DNA of 55,794 nt from a virus: IMG/VR virus record IMGVR_UViG_3300042392_001901, positions 1 through 55,794 of that record, one strand, 5' to 3'. This document shows, piece after piece, positions 1 to 6,247 of the stretch. Made by a program: the position numbers and the translations under genes. Each line of letters starts with the position of its first letter. Within the stretch, counting starts at the first letter, position 1. Below the pieces are notes generated by a model. That model was not told the DNA's origin. It saw only the letters and a list, made by a program, of their open reading frames with translations, and searched no databases.

Positions 1-43
1 CAAGTTGACTCTGGTCAATTATTCGGTAGTGGGGAAAACACTT

Positions 44-113
44 TGCGAGAGGGATCATACGGAGATCGCTAGGCCCATAGTCTAGAGTGGAGGTTAAAGC
101 CCTCCCCCTCGCA
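44..113 (+). tRNA. tRNA-like element, possibly degenerate (CAT)
   Basis: The ends TGCGAG and CTCGCA pair as an acceptor stem. Inside are a D-arm-like hairpin (GATC/GATC), an anticodon-arm-like hairpin (CTAGG/TCTAG) with loop CCCATAG, and a T-arm-like hairpin (GGAGG/CCTCC) with loop TTAAAGC. It departs from a normal tRNA: no U at position 33, an abnormal T loop, one mismatch at the base of the acceptor stem and no encoded CCA. It is either a decayed tRNA or a tRNA-like RNA. The flanking bases also hold small hairpins (for example AGCTAGG/CCTAGCT near 153-173). Confidence 0.35.
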
Positions 114-215
114 ATTCGTATCATGCGCGAATCCAAATATGTCATGACGCAGCTAGGTGTGGTTCCTAGCTAGCCCCAGCCCTGGGTGAGTGTAGCAGCA
201 ATCTGTCATGGGCAA

Positions 216-318
216 ATTTTCTCTATACCAGGCTTAACTTCGGGATCTTTTTTCACTTTTATGAAAAAAGTTGTGTACTTTCTGTGCGTTTTATGCTATA
301 ATAACCATGTAAGCAACA
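216..318 (+). promoter_or_regulatory. Repeated early promoter module, copy A
   Basis: One of six copies of a ~100 bp module. It has a conserved 'ttttctctatac' start, a perfect AT-rich hairpin (CTTTTTTCA 247-255 / TGAAAAAAG 262-270), a -35 TGTACT (274-279), a 17 bp spacer, an extended -10 ending in TATAAT (297-302), and the leader TAACCATGTAAGCAACA (302-318). The hairpin may end upstream transcription. The promoter faces the gene at 330. Confidence 0.75.
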
Positions 319-329
319 CCAACCACAAT

Positions 330-542
330 ATGAAAAACAAATCTTCAATATTTCTCTTATTAGGACGCGTAGACTATGAAGGCGACGTCGTATTAGGAGC
401 TTATAGCTCACTTAAAAAAGCAAATTGCGCACTAGATGCCTATAAGGCTAAGGTTGATGCTGATCGTGTCAACAATCGTTATGAAAATACTGCGTATGAT
501 GATTATGTTATAAATGAATGTGAGGTCAATGCTGAAGTCTGA
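330..542 (+). CDS. Small hypothetical early protein
   Basis: A 70-residue protein placed directly behind promoter module A. The ATG at 330 is chosen because the open frame upstream of it merely reads through the promoter hairpin and leader. The protein is charged, begins MKNKSSIFLLLG, and has a C-terminal half rich in Asp, Asn and Tyr. No motif or family is recognised. Its position behind a host-type promoter suggests early expression (inference). Confidence 0.6.
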   Translation: MKNKSSIFLLLGRVDYEGDVVLGAYSSLKKANCALDAYKAKVDADRVNNRYENTAYDDYVINECEVNAEV

Positions 543-593
543 TCTTTTGAGAAACTCCAATACAATATGAAACAGGACATCGACTAAGACCGC

Positions 594-794
594 ATGAAAA
601 CAAAACAATATTCGATTGTATTTCACAATGATGAATGCTATATGGAAGCAATGGCGTTAAGCGACATTCACACCTATAACGATGCCGATGCTGCAGAGAT
701 TGAGCTTTTCTGGAACAGCAAACGTAAACGTGACAACGCGGTTCGTCTTCTTAAGCAACATGACATTACAGTAGACACCTTTGACTTTAATTAA
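594..794 (+). CDS. Small hypothetical protein
   Basis: A 66-residue acidic protein (begins MKTKQYSIVF), 51 bases after the preceding gene and probably co-transcribed with it from module A. There is no Shine-Dalgarno sequence, as for most genes here. No domain is recognised. The tRNA remnant at 806 follows at once. Confidence 0.55.
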   Translation: MKTKQYSIVFHNDECYMEAMALSDIHTYNDADAAEIELFWNSKRKRDNAVRLLKQHDITVDTFDFN

Positions 795-805
795 ATATGA
801 AAAAC

Positions 806-844
806 GGGAACGTAGCTCAGTGGATTAGAGCAAGGGATTTAATT
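806..844 (+). pseudogene. 5' half of a tRNA, 3' half missing
   Basis: GGGAACG TA GCTC...GAGC followed by AAGGGATTT has the layout of an acceptor 5' strand, D arm and start of an anticodon arm. The sequence then runs straight into a late promoter TATAAATA (845-852), and no matching 3' half (CGTTCCC plus CCA) was found nearby. It looks like a tRNA gene broken at the anticodon loop by insertion or recombination. Confidence 0.55.
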
Positions 845-852
845 TATAAATA
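845..852 (+). promoter_or_regulatory. T4-type late promoter TATAAATA
   Basis: An exact TATAAATA lies between the tRNA half and tRNA-Arg. It could drive tRNA-Arg and the endonuclease gene. The identical motif also follows the second tRNA half at 2005. Confidence 0.5.
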
Positions 853-861
853 ATAGTGTAT

Positions 862-936
862 GGGTATATAATGTAATGGATAGCATCAGGGTCTTCTAAA
901 TCCTTCGCCTAGGTTCGAATCCTAGTATACCCACCA
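862..936 (+). tRNA. tRNA-Arg (TCT)
   Basis: A full cloverleaf can be drawn: acceptor GGGTATA/TATACCC with A and encoded CCA, anticodon stem AGGGT/ATCCT with loop CTTCTAA (anticodon TCT), and T arm CTAGG-TTCGAAT-CCTAG. TCT reads AGA, a codon favoured in AT-rich phage genes. Confidence 0.9.
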
Positions 937-952
937 ATTTAAAAACACTATT

Positions 953-1585
953 ATGAATAAATGTAAACACTGTAAAGAAGAATTTGATTTGTGCGATAAA
1001 CCAAGTGGATGGATGGCAAACCATAGTAGATGGTGTAAAGAAAACCCAAAAAGAACTGAATATAAAAATGGTTCATTAAAGGCTGTTGCTGCTATGAATT
1101 TAGCGAAAAAAGAATCTGGAATTACTAATCAATATGATAAAGCAAAATCTGAGGGAAAGCAAATAGTTTCGCCGTTAATTAATAATAACTATTGGAAAGG
1201 AAGAAAACATACTGAAAAATCTAAACAATTGATGAAAGAAAAGGCGCTTTCTTCACCTCATAGAAGATTAAGAAGAGGAATTATTGAATATAATGGAATA
1301 ATGTTAGATTCTTCATGGGAATTAGAACTCGCTAAACGTTTAGATGAATGTAATATTACTTGGCTTAGACCAAGTCCATTGCCATGGATTGATAAAGATG
1401 GTATAACACATAATTATTTTCCAGATTTTTATCTTCCAGAATATAATCTATATCTAGATCCAAAAAATCCCCAAGCAATTAAAGTTCAAAATGAAAAATT
1501 AAAATGTTTGTTAAATCAATATGACAATATTGTTATTCTAAATTCTTTAGAATCATGTAAGAATTATAATATCTCTAATAAATAA
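953..1585 (+). CDS. Putative homing endonuclease (PD-(D/E)xK/Vsr-like, NUMOD3)
   Basis: A 210-residue protein starting 17 bases after tRNA-Arg. Residues 4-30 look like a zinc-binding element (CKHC ... HSRWC). Around residues 78-95 a WKGRKHTEKSKQLMKEKA stretch fits a NUMOD3 DNA-binding motif. The C-terminal half has an SSWELELAKRLDE segment, then YFPDFYLPEYNLYLDPK, resembling the E...PDF...D.K core of very-short-patch-repair-like and related PD-(D/E)xK nucleases. Such free-standing enzymes cut a DNA site and spread their own gene. The gene is very AT-rich and sits inside the tRNA cluster, consistent with a mobile insertion. The exact nuclease family is inferred from motifs only. Confidence 0.65.
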   Translation: MNKCKHCKEEFDLCDKPSGWMANHSRWCKENPKRTEYKNGSLKAVAAMNLAKKESGITNQYDKAKSEGKQIVSPLINNNYWKGRKHTEKSKQLMKEKALSSPHRRLRRGIIEYNGIMLDSSWELELAKRLDECNITWLRPSPLPWIDKDGITHNYFPDFYLPEYNLYLDPKNPQAIKVQNEKLKCLLNQYDNIVILNSLESCKNYNISNK

Positions 1586-1668
1586 AATTTCGGTACTGTG
1601 GTGGTATCGCTTACAGGAGCATGAGGTCCCTAAAGTCGAACAATTATCTCGTCGACAACCTCTAAATT

Positions 1669-1759
1669 TTCTATGGCTGTGTGATGAAATTGGTAAACAT
1701 TGCGAACTTAAAATTCGTTGCCTTATGGCTTGTCGGTTCGAGTCCGACCATAGCTACCA
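1669..1759 (+). tRNA. tRNA-Leu (TAA)
   Basis: Anticodon stem GCGAA/TTCGT carries loop CTTAAAA (anticodon TAA). There is a long variable arm (GCCTTATGGC), a T arm GTCGG-TTCGAGT-CCGAC and an encoded CCA. The D region GATGAAATTGGTAAACA is typical of tRNA-Leu. The first two acceptor positions do not pair with the 3' strand as read here, so the 5' end may be altered or off by a base or two. Confidence 0.85.
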
Positions 1760-1772
1760 TCTTTAAAAGATT

Positions 1773-1958
1773 ATGAATACAGAACATATTAAAAGTTTGA
1801 TTGACGCCGAAGTAGAAGCGCTACTCTCTGAGATGAATGAACTTAGAGAGCGAATAGCCAAACTTGAGCATGAATCATTTCGTCGATCGCTGAATGTTCA
1901 TCAACATATTGGGCAATACATAGATCACGAACAAAAAGAAAACGGACCAGTTTTATAA
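1773..1958 (+). CDS. Small coiled-coil protein
   Basis: A 61-residue protein between tRNA genes. Residues 5-35 (DAEVEALLSEMNELRERIAKLE) form a strong amphipathic coiled coil with leucines at heptad spacing; the tail is polar. Function is unknown. Its gene ends just before the broken tRNA at 1964. Confidence 0.5.
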   Translation: MNTEHIKSLIDAEVEALLSEMNELRERIAKLEHESFRRSLNVHQHIGQYIDHEQKENGPVL

Positions 1959-1963
1959 TGAAA

Positions 1964-2003
1964 GGGGCTTGTAGCTCAGCGGTAAGAGCAGGGGTCTATG
2001 ATT
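1964..2003 (+). pseudogene. 5' half of a second tRNA, interrupted
   Basis: GGGGCTT GT AGCTC AGCGGTAA GAGC A GGGGT is the 5' half of a tRNA through the first anticodon-stem strand. It is interrupted in the anticodon loop by a late promoter (2005-2012) and a GIY-YIG endonuclease gene. A matching 3' half (ACCCC ... AAGCCCC) was not found downstream. Confidence 0.55.
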
Positions 2004-2004
2004 G

Positions 2005-2012
2005 TATAAATA
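2005..2012 (+). promoter_or_regulatory. T4-type late promoter TATAAATA
   Basis: An exact TATAAATA six bases ahead of the GIY-YIG endonuclease start at 2018, directly behind the tRNA half. Confidence 0.6.
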
Positions 2013-2017
2013 GAATT

Positions 2018-2542
2018 ATGTTCTATACAATCTATAAAACTACAAATCTAATCAATAATAAATTTTATATAGGTAAACATCAAACTGCTAATCCAAATGA
2101 TTCGTATTATGGTTCCGGAAAGGCAATCAAGGAAGCTATATTAAAATATGGTAAGGAAAATTTTCAAAAAGAAATATTGTTTATTTTCCAAACAGAAGAG
2201 GAGATGAATGCAAAAGAAAGAGAATTGATTACTGAAGAATTTGTAAATTGCAAGGACACTTATAACATGGGAGTCGGCGGTGAAGGTGGATCACATTTTA
2301 AAGGCAAATCTCATTCAAATGAAACTATTTCACAAATTAAAAAAACTTTAAATTCCAGTGATAATAAACAAAAATTTATTGATGCTGGAAAACGTGGTGG
2401 TTCTTCATCAAAAGGTAGAAAACTTAGTGAAACTGCAAAGCAAAATATTTCGAAAGCAGCAAAATTAAGAAAGCCGATGAGCGAAGAAACAAAACAAAAA
2501 ATTTCAAATTCTTTAAAAAATCGAAATATTTCTAAGAACTAA
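2018..2542 (+). CDS. GIY-YIG homing endonuclease with NUMOD3 repeats
   Basis: A 174-residue Seg-type enzyme. The nuclease domain is at the N terminus: YTIYKTTN (GIY position), then KFYIGK (YIG position), a YYGSGKAI segment, and a downstream Glu-rich helix. The C-terminal third holds three NUMOD3-like DNA-binding repeats (FKGKSHSNETISQIKK, SKGRKLSETAKQNISK, MSEETKQKISNSLK). The ATG at 2018 is chosen because earlier in-frame sequence is the tRNA half. T4 Seg enzymes are relatives that move between phages and often sit by tRNA genes (known). Insertion into the tRNA is inferred from the broken half upstream. Confidence 0.85.
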   Translation: MFYTIYKTTNLINNKFYIGKHQTANPNDSYYGSGKAIKEAILKYGKENFQKEILFIFQTEEEMNAKERELITEEFVNCKDTYNMGVGGEGGSHFKGKSHSNETISQIKKTLNSSDNKQKFIDAGKRGGSSSKGRKLSETAKQNISKAAKLRKPMSEETKQKISNSLKNRNISKN

Positions 2543-2552
2543 ATTTCTATAA

Positions 2553-2628
2553 AGGCTCGTAGCTTAGCGGTGAAAGCGTCCGACTCATAATCGGGTGACC
2601 CTCGGTTCGAATCCGAGCGGGCCTACCA
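2553..2628 (+). tRNA. tRNA-Met/Ile (CAT)
   Basis: Cloverleaf: acceptor AGGCTCG/CGGGCCT with A and CCA, D stem GCTT/AAGC, anticodon stem TCCGA/TCGGG with loop CTCATAA (anticodon CAT), T arm CTCGG-TTCGAAT-CCGAG. Elongator Met or lysidine-modified Ile cannot be separated by eye; it is not a clear initiator because the anticodon stem lacks the three G-C pairs. Confidence 0.88.
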
Positions 2629-2640
2629 TTTTTAATAAGA

Positions 2641-2658
2641 ACCCAACCGGGCCCACCA
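2641..2658 (+). pseudogene. tRNA 3'-end remnant
   Basis: ACCCAACCGGGCCCACCA ends like a tRNA acceptor strand with CCA and resembles the end of the tRNA-Met just upstream (CGGGCCTACCA). No tRNA body precedes it. It is likely a leftover from tandem tRNA duplication and loss. Confidence 0.4.
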
Positions 2659-2659
2659 T

Positions 2660-2667
2660 TATAAATA
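2660..2667 (+). promoter_or_regulatory. T4-type late promoter TATAAATA
   Basis: An exact TATAAATA eight bases before the ATG at 2675. Confidence 0.6.
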
Positions 2668-2674
2668 TCATGAC

Positions 2675-3472
2675 ATGGTTTTACGTGCACTGCTATTCAT
2701 TACTAGTCTACTTGTGGCTGGATGTGCCGCATGGTTTTCAGTACTTGGCATTGCTACACTCTTTAGTGGTAGCTATGTTTCAGTGCTCATCATGGCAAGT
2801 GCACTAGAGATTGGCAAACTTGTAGCGACGACCTATTTGCATCACTATTGGGCATACACATCAGCACTCTTAAAAGGCTATCTCGTCACAGCTACACTCA
2901 TACTCATGTGTATAACTTCACTCGGTATTTTTGGTTATTTATCGTCTGCCTATGCTGTAAACTCAATACAATTTTCTAACATTGACTCCCAGGTTGTAGC
3001 TCTTCAAGAACGTAAGAGCGGCATCGACTCTGAAGTCTCACAAATCAACTCACGAATAGAGACACTAAACACTGCACGTCGTTCACAAGAAGAACGCTTG
3101 CCAAAGATGTCTGCGGCAAATGCACGACCAATCTATGCTGACATTGAAAGAACAGCGGCTGAAATGCAAGCACAACGCGAGAGAATAGTTCAACTGCAAG
3201 ACAGCAAGAGAGAGCTTGACACACAAATACAAGAGCTAAAACTCAAGATGTCGGCATCAAAAGACATTGGAACGTTTAAGTTTATTGCCGATCAGTTTAA
3301 TCTGCCGCTCGATACAATCGTAATGGCCTTTATATGCATAATCATTGCTGTGTTTGATCCACTTGCAATTGCACTGCTGCTGTCATACAACAGCACACTT
3401 TCCAAAACACTCATGAAAGACAAGTCAGTTGATGTTTCAAATCGCATCTATGACCTGTCTGACGGCTTATAA
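2675..3472 (+). CDS. Membrane protein with periplasmic/cytoplasmic coiled coil
   Basis: A 265-residue protein. About three hydrophobic segments lie in residues 1-95 (LLFITSLLVAGCAAW, VSVLIMASALEIGK, YLVTATLILMCITSLGIFGYL), then a long charged coiled coil at about 105-200 (QERKSGIDSEVSQINSRIE ...), then another membrane helix near 215-240 (IVMAFICIIIAVFDPLAIALLL). From memory, proteins of this layout recur in marine T4-like phages as unnamed membrane proteins. Its late promoter suggests late expression. The role is unknown; the long rod between membrane anchors could be structural or act in envelope remodelling (inference). Confidence 0.6.
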   Translation: MVLRALLFITSLLVAGCAAWFSVLGIATLFSGSYVSVLIMASALEIGKLVATTYLHHYWAYTSALLKGYLVTATLILMCITSLGIFGYLSSAYAVNSIQFSNIDSQVVALQERKSGIDSEVSQINSRIETLNTARRSQEERLPKMSAANARPIYADIERTAAEMQAQRERIVQLQDSKRELDTQIQELKLKMSASKDIGTFKFIADQFNLPLDTIVMAFICIIIAVFDPLAIALLLSYNSTLSKTLMKDKSVDVSNRIYDLSDGL

Positions 3473-3478
3473 ATTTTA

Positions 3479-3569
3479 GGGTAGATGGCTGAGTTGGTCT
3501 AAGGCGCTCGACTTGAAATCGAGAGAGGTTTAATCGCCTCCGTGGGTTCGAATCCTACTCTACCCGCCA
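3479..3569 (+). tRNA. tRNA-Ser (TGA)
   Basis: Acceptor GGGTAGA/TCTACCC with G discriminator and CCA, anticodon stem CTCGA/TCGAG with loop CTTGAAA (TGA), long variable arm, T arm with GGTTCGAATCC. Class II layout as expected for serine. Confidence 0.93.
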
Positions 3570-3573
3570 TTTT

Positions 3574-3663
3574 GGAACGTTGACTGAGTGGTCGAAAGTG
3601 TTTCCCTGCTAAGGAAATGTAGGGGCAACTCTACCGTAGGTTCAAATCCTACACGTTCCGCCA
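3574..3663 (+). tRNA. tRNA-Ser (GCT)
   Basis: Acceptor GGAACGT/ACGTTCC with G discriminator and CCA, anticodon stem TTTCC/GGAAA with loop CTGCTAA (GCT), long variable arm, T loop TTCAAAT. It lies four bases after the preceding tRNA-Ser. Confidence 0.93.
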
Positions 3664-3683
3664 ACACATATAGATACTTTTAT

Positions 3684-3758
3684 GGGGAGTTAGCTCAGCG
3701 ATAGAGCATCTCGTTTACACCGAGTCGGCCGGGGGTTTGAATCCCTCACTCCCCACCA
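3684..3758 (+). tRNA. tRNA-Val (TAC)
   Basis: Acceptor GGGGAGT/ACTCCCC with A and CCA, D stem GCTC/GAGC, anticodon stem TCTCG/CGAGT with loop TTTACAC (TAC), T loop TTTGAAT. Confidence 0.9.
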
Positions 3759-3791
3759 CTTCTCCCCCTGAAAAACAAAATGAACTATAAT

Positions 3792-4520
3792 ATGAAAAAA
3801 CAAACACAAATCGTTAAAGTCGGACTTATTGCAGCACTTGCTGCTCTTAACTATGCCTATGCAGGCCCAATCGAAGACGCTCCTTCAGCATTCACGCCAG
3901 TGACGCTTGAAACTGGCTACTCGTCTGATAAGGTCTGGCGTGGTGCTGATCTAGGTGCAAATGAAGCAAATGCAATCGTCACAACGACAACTGAACTTCC
4001 TGCGGACGTTTCGTTGGCGCTGAGTGCTGACTATGCAAACGCTGAAACAACTGGGAAGGACGAAGCTACTGAGCTCTCTGCAATCTTTTCTAAGAGCGTT
4101 GCTGACTATCTCGTATCTTTGAGCTATACCTGGTATTCGCAAGACTATGCAGGACAGGAAGGACAAGCGCAAGAAGCTGGTTTGACTGTATCACGTGTAG
4201 TTGGTCCAATCGACCTTTCGCTTACGCAATATGTCGGACTTGTTGGTGACAATAACAGCTATAGCGAACTTGCAGCAACATACAGTGATGATTTTGGATC
4301 TTCATTGATGCTTGACTTTCGCGCTGAGCTTGGCTATCTCGCTCAAGAAGGACAGTGTACTCACTTTGAGACCACTGTGTCGACTGACATTCCAGTTGTG
4401 CAAGGCGTGACCGCTGTTCCGTTTGTCTCATACTCACTTGGTCTTGATGACTCGGTTGGTGTGCATTCAGACATGAAGAATCTTTTCTTCGGTGGAATTG
4501 AGTTTAAGAAGACATTCTAA
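3792..4520 (+). CDS. Outer-membrane beta-barrel protein with signal peptide
   Basis: A 242-residue protein. It begins with a classic Sec signal peptide: MKKQ basic start, hydrophobic core, AYA cleavage site before GPIEDAP. The mature part alternates polar and hydrophobic residues in strand-sized runs (VTLETGYSSDKVWRG, VSLALSADYAN, YLVSLSYTWYSQDY, VDLSLTQYVG-like, SLMLDFRAELGYL) and ends in Phe, the usual signal for beta-barrel assembly. The GYSSDKVWRGADLG stretch recalls bacterial outer-membrane proteins with a YVFRG motif. No phage structural family is recognised. It could change host surface traits such as phage re-entry or uptake during infection (inference). An alternative ATG lies at 3780. 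Confidence 0.65.
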   Translation: MKKQTQIVKVGLIAALAALNYAYAGPIEDAPSAFTPVTLETGYSSDKVWRGADLGANEANAIVTTTTELPADVSLALSADYANAETTGKDEATELSAIFSKSVADYLVSLSYTWYSQDYAGQEGQAQEAGLTVSRVVGPIDLSLTQYVGLVGDNNSYSELAATYSDDFGSSLMLDFRAELGYLAQEGQCTHFETTVSTDIPVVQGVTAVPFVSYSLGLDDSVGVHSDMKNLFFGGIEFKKTF

Positions 4521-4542
4521 TATTATAAGAATATAAAACAAA

Positions 4543-4576
4543 AACGGAGCCTTCTCTATGTTGGCTCCGTTTTTTA
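4543..4576 (+). terminator. Rho-independent terminator
   Basis: ACGGAGCC (4544-4551) pairs with GGCTCCGT (4563-4570), followed by a run of T. It closes the beta-barrel gene and precedes tRNA-Leu. Confidence 0.85.
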
Positions 4577-4579
4577 TTT

Positions 4580-4663
4580 GGGCAAGTGGTGTAATGGTAG
4601 CCACGCGGGTTTTAGAAGCCCGTGCAGTGATGCGTGAGGGTTCAAGTCCCTCCTTGCCCACCA
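4580..4663 (+). tRNA. tRNA-Leu (TAG)
   Basis: Acceptor GGGCAAG/CTTGCCC with A and CCA, anticodon stem CGGGT/GCCCG with loop TTTAGAA (TAG), a long variable arm and T loop TTCAAGT. It starts right after the terminator, so it must be transcribed by read-through or from its own promoter. Confidence 0.88.
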
Positions 4664-4665
4664 AC

Positions 4666-5124
4666 TTAATAGTTAGTCTTGCCAAAGCTGTAAAGCATTG
4701 GATTATCACTTGATCCGGTGCCGGTTGTAGTGACATCCTTTTTAGCTGGAGTAAATGCATAAATCTCACGTTGAGCACGATCTGCATCAATCCATACTTC
4801 TTTATAGTTGCTGTCGCGAATGAGCAGCATTGGCGCGCCATGAATATGAGCATAGCCAACACACTCTCCGCGAATGCTGTCAGAGCCAGAGTGAACTTCA
4901 AGATATTTTCCAAAGAGTGGAAACTTGTCTACTTGTCTGTTTACAGTATCGACAAATGAACCAAAATCGTCTTTGCTTATGAGATCTTTTCCAATGTAGA
5001 TGCCTTTGCCTTTGGCACGATAGCTCGGAAAGGTTACAATGCCTTCGCTTAATTGTTCTTGAGACAACACATGTGCAGCGGCAGAAACCAATGGGTCTTC
5101 TTTGTATGATGTGAAATTATTCAT
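4666..5124 (-). CDS. Putative internal head protein 1 (LxE targeting peptide)
   Basis: A 152-residue protein on the minus strand. Residues 10-20 (DPLVSAAAHVL) and the following LSE at 25-27 match the N-terminal pattern of the four genes across the divergent promoter region. In T4, the prohead protease gp21 cuts after (L/I)xE, and internal proteins carry a short N-terminal capsid-targeting peptide (known). By analogy residues 1-27 would be removed and the remaining ~125 residues packaged (inference). The body has no recognised domain; it is polar with mixed alpha/beta character. A minus-strand late promoter lies at 5134-5141. Confidence 0.55.
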   Translation of the reverse strand: MNNFTSYKEDPLVSAAAHVLSQEQLSEGIVTFPSYRAKGKGIYIGKDLISKDDFGSFVDTVNRQVDKFPLFGKYLEVHSGSDSIRGECVGYAHIHGAPMLLIRDSNYKEVWIDADRAQREIYAFTPAKKDVTTTGTGSSDNPMLYSFGKTNY

Positions 5125-5133
5125 AATCTATCT

Positions 5134-5141
5134 TATTTATA
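5134..5141 (-). promoter_or_regulatory. T4-type late promoter (minus strand)
   Basis: TATTTATA on the plus strand reads TATAAATA on the minus strand, ten bases ahead of the gene ending at 4666. Together with 5164-5171 it forms a divergent late-promoter pair. Confidence 0.6.
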
Positions 5142-5163
5142 CATTTTTCGAATTATGAAATTG

Positions 5164-5171
5164 TATAAATA
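5164..5171 (+). promoter_or_regulatory. T4-type late promoter
   Basis: An exact TATAAATA eight bases before the ATG at 5179. Confidence 0.65.
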
Positions 5172-5178
5172 GTCTTAT

Positions 5179-5748
5179 ATGCAACCCTTTGACAACTATA
5201 AAAATGACTCTCTTGTGAGTGCTGCAGCAACGATTCTGGAGGGCAAGACCTCAGACGGGTGTCTTCAAGAAGCACAGAGCGCAATTATAAAACGCCTATT
5301 AGCAGAAATTGACAATTTAAATAGAAGTCAAATGCAAGAATTTTTACTTGCATTTGCAGATCATATGGACGAGATGACAAAATATGCATCATCACGTGAT
5401 CACAAAGGCAATCCAAGAGGCGTCATTAAAAAAATAAGTGATCACCTCTATGACGCAGCAAGAGCAGCAAGCGGATTAAAGACCGGTGAAAAGTATGGTT
5501 ATAATGAAGGTGTTGAAGATAAAGGTGAGACACTACAGGAATATTACACCGCTAAATTTCCACTTGCTAAAAAGGCAATGGGAGCAGTGCGCAATCTGGA
5601 TGAAGATGAAATGGAAGATTTCTTATTTGCGCTTGATGGATATTTTGACGGAGGAGAAAGTTCTGGTTATAAAGAATCAAGCAACATCTCTGCATTAATC
5701 TACAAGGCAGCACAAATTTGGAAAAATAGAAACGAAAGATATGCATAA
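5179..5748 (+). CDS. Putative internal head protein 2, two helical repeats
   Basis: A 189-residue protein. The N-terminal motif NDSLVSAAATIL (residues 9-20) is followed by LQE at 29-31, the candidate prohead-protease site. The rest contains two copies of a helical repeat, about 36-100 and 120-188. Each has a short helix, a MQEFLLAFADH / MEDFLFALDGY segment, a variable loop with Gly/Ser, and a closing helix rich in Ala (LYDAARAAS / LIYKAAQIWK). The same repeat occurs once in the large protein at 6710 (residues ~508-570). A LQE also precedes the second repeat, so a second cut is possible. The function after delivery is unknown. Confidence 0.55.
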   Translation: MQPFDNYKNDSLVSAAATILEGKTSDGCLQEAQSAIIKRLLAEIDNLNRSQMQEFLLAFADHMDEMTKYASSRDHKGNPRGVIKKISDHLYDAARAASGLKTGEKYGYNEGVEDKGETLQEYYTAKFPLAKKAMGAVRNLDEDEMEDFLFALDGYFDGGESSGYKESSNISALIYKAAQIWKNRNERYA

Positions 5749-6238
5749 AAACCCGCTTATAGAAGCAGCAACAAGAATCCTTCAAGGCAAGCCCGAAGAC
5801 TTACAAGAGTCTTTTATGCGTTTGCCTGGACATGTCATCAACAATGAATTATACACGCTAGGCAAATCATTTCAACAATTTGTTGATTCAATAAAACGTG
5901 GCGATGACTTTGATCCAAAGAAGATCAACTCACTTATAACTGCATTAAATTCCATAAAGTCTTCTGCAAAAACTTTTAAAGATGGAGAAAGTGTTCCTGT
6001 TTCATATCAGTATGGAAACGTAAAGGAAGCTGCCGAACAAGACGCAGGCGAGTATGACGCTGAAGGCAGCATGGCAAAGACTGCTCTTCGTACAATCATT
6101 CGCAACGCGCAAGGTTTACATGACATGCTTGCAGACGACGAAAATTTACCAGAGCACGTTCAAGCAAATCTCGTAAAGGCAGAAGAGTATGTTGTCAGTG
6201 CTCGTGACTATATTGAGAGCACAAAGGAAGCAGAATAA
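5741..6238 (+). CDS. Putative internal head protein 3
   Basis: A 165-residue protein whose start overlaps the end of the previous gene by eight bases. The N-terminal motif NPLIEAATRIL (residues 4-14) is followed by LQE at 21-23. The remainder is charged and mostly helical (IKRGDDFDPKKINSLI..., a long Ala/Glu-rich middle, and a C-terminal helix). It is read as a packaged protein with a cleavable leader by comparison with its neighbours. No known domain is seen. Confidence 0.5.
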   Translation: MHKNPLIEAATRILQGKPEDLQESFMRLPGHVINNELYTLGKSFQQFVDSIKRGDDFDPKKINSLITALNSIKSSAKTFKDGESVPVSYQYGNVKEAAEQDAGEYDAEGSMAKTALRTIIRNAQGLHDMLADDENLPEHVQANLVKAEEYVVSARDYIESTKEAE

Positions 6239-6247
6239 ATAAGACAT

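Noticed and set aside
216-318. Open frames reading through the promoter modules (similar N termini such as MKKVVYF at 330, 25820 and 27803 genes)
   Set aside because: The shared N terminus is only translation of the repeated hairpin, promoter and leader. Starts just after the leader were used instead.
806-1668. Joining the tRNA half at 806 to TCCCT... in the stretch at 1586-1668
   Set aside because: Only the anticodon stem would pair; acceptor 3' strand, T loop and CCA are missing.
806-2628. Group I introns inside tRNA genes
   Set aside because: No 3' tRNA halves that would be joined by splicing were found, and no intron core (P3-P7) was recognisable.
4467-4913. Minus-strand ORF across the terminator, tRNA-Leu and internal protein 1
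   Set aside because: It crosses a terminator and a tRNA gene and is in another frame of the real minus-strand gene.
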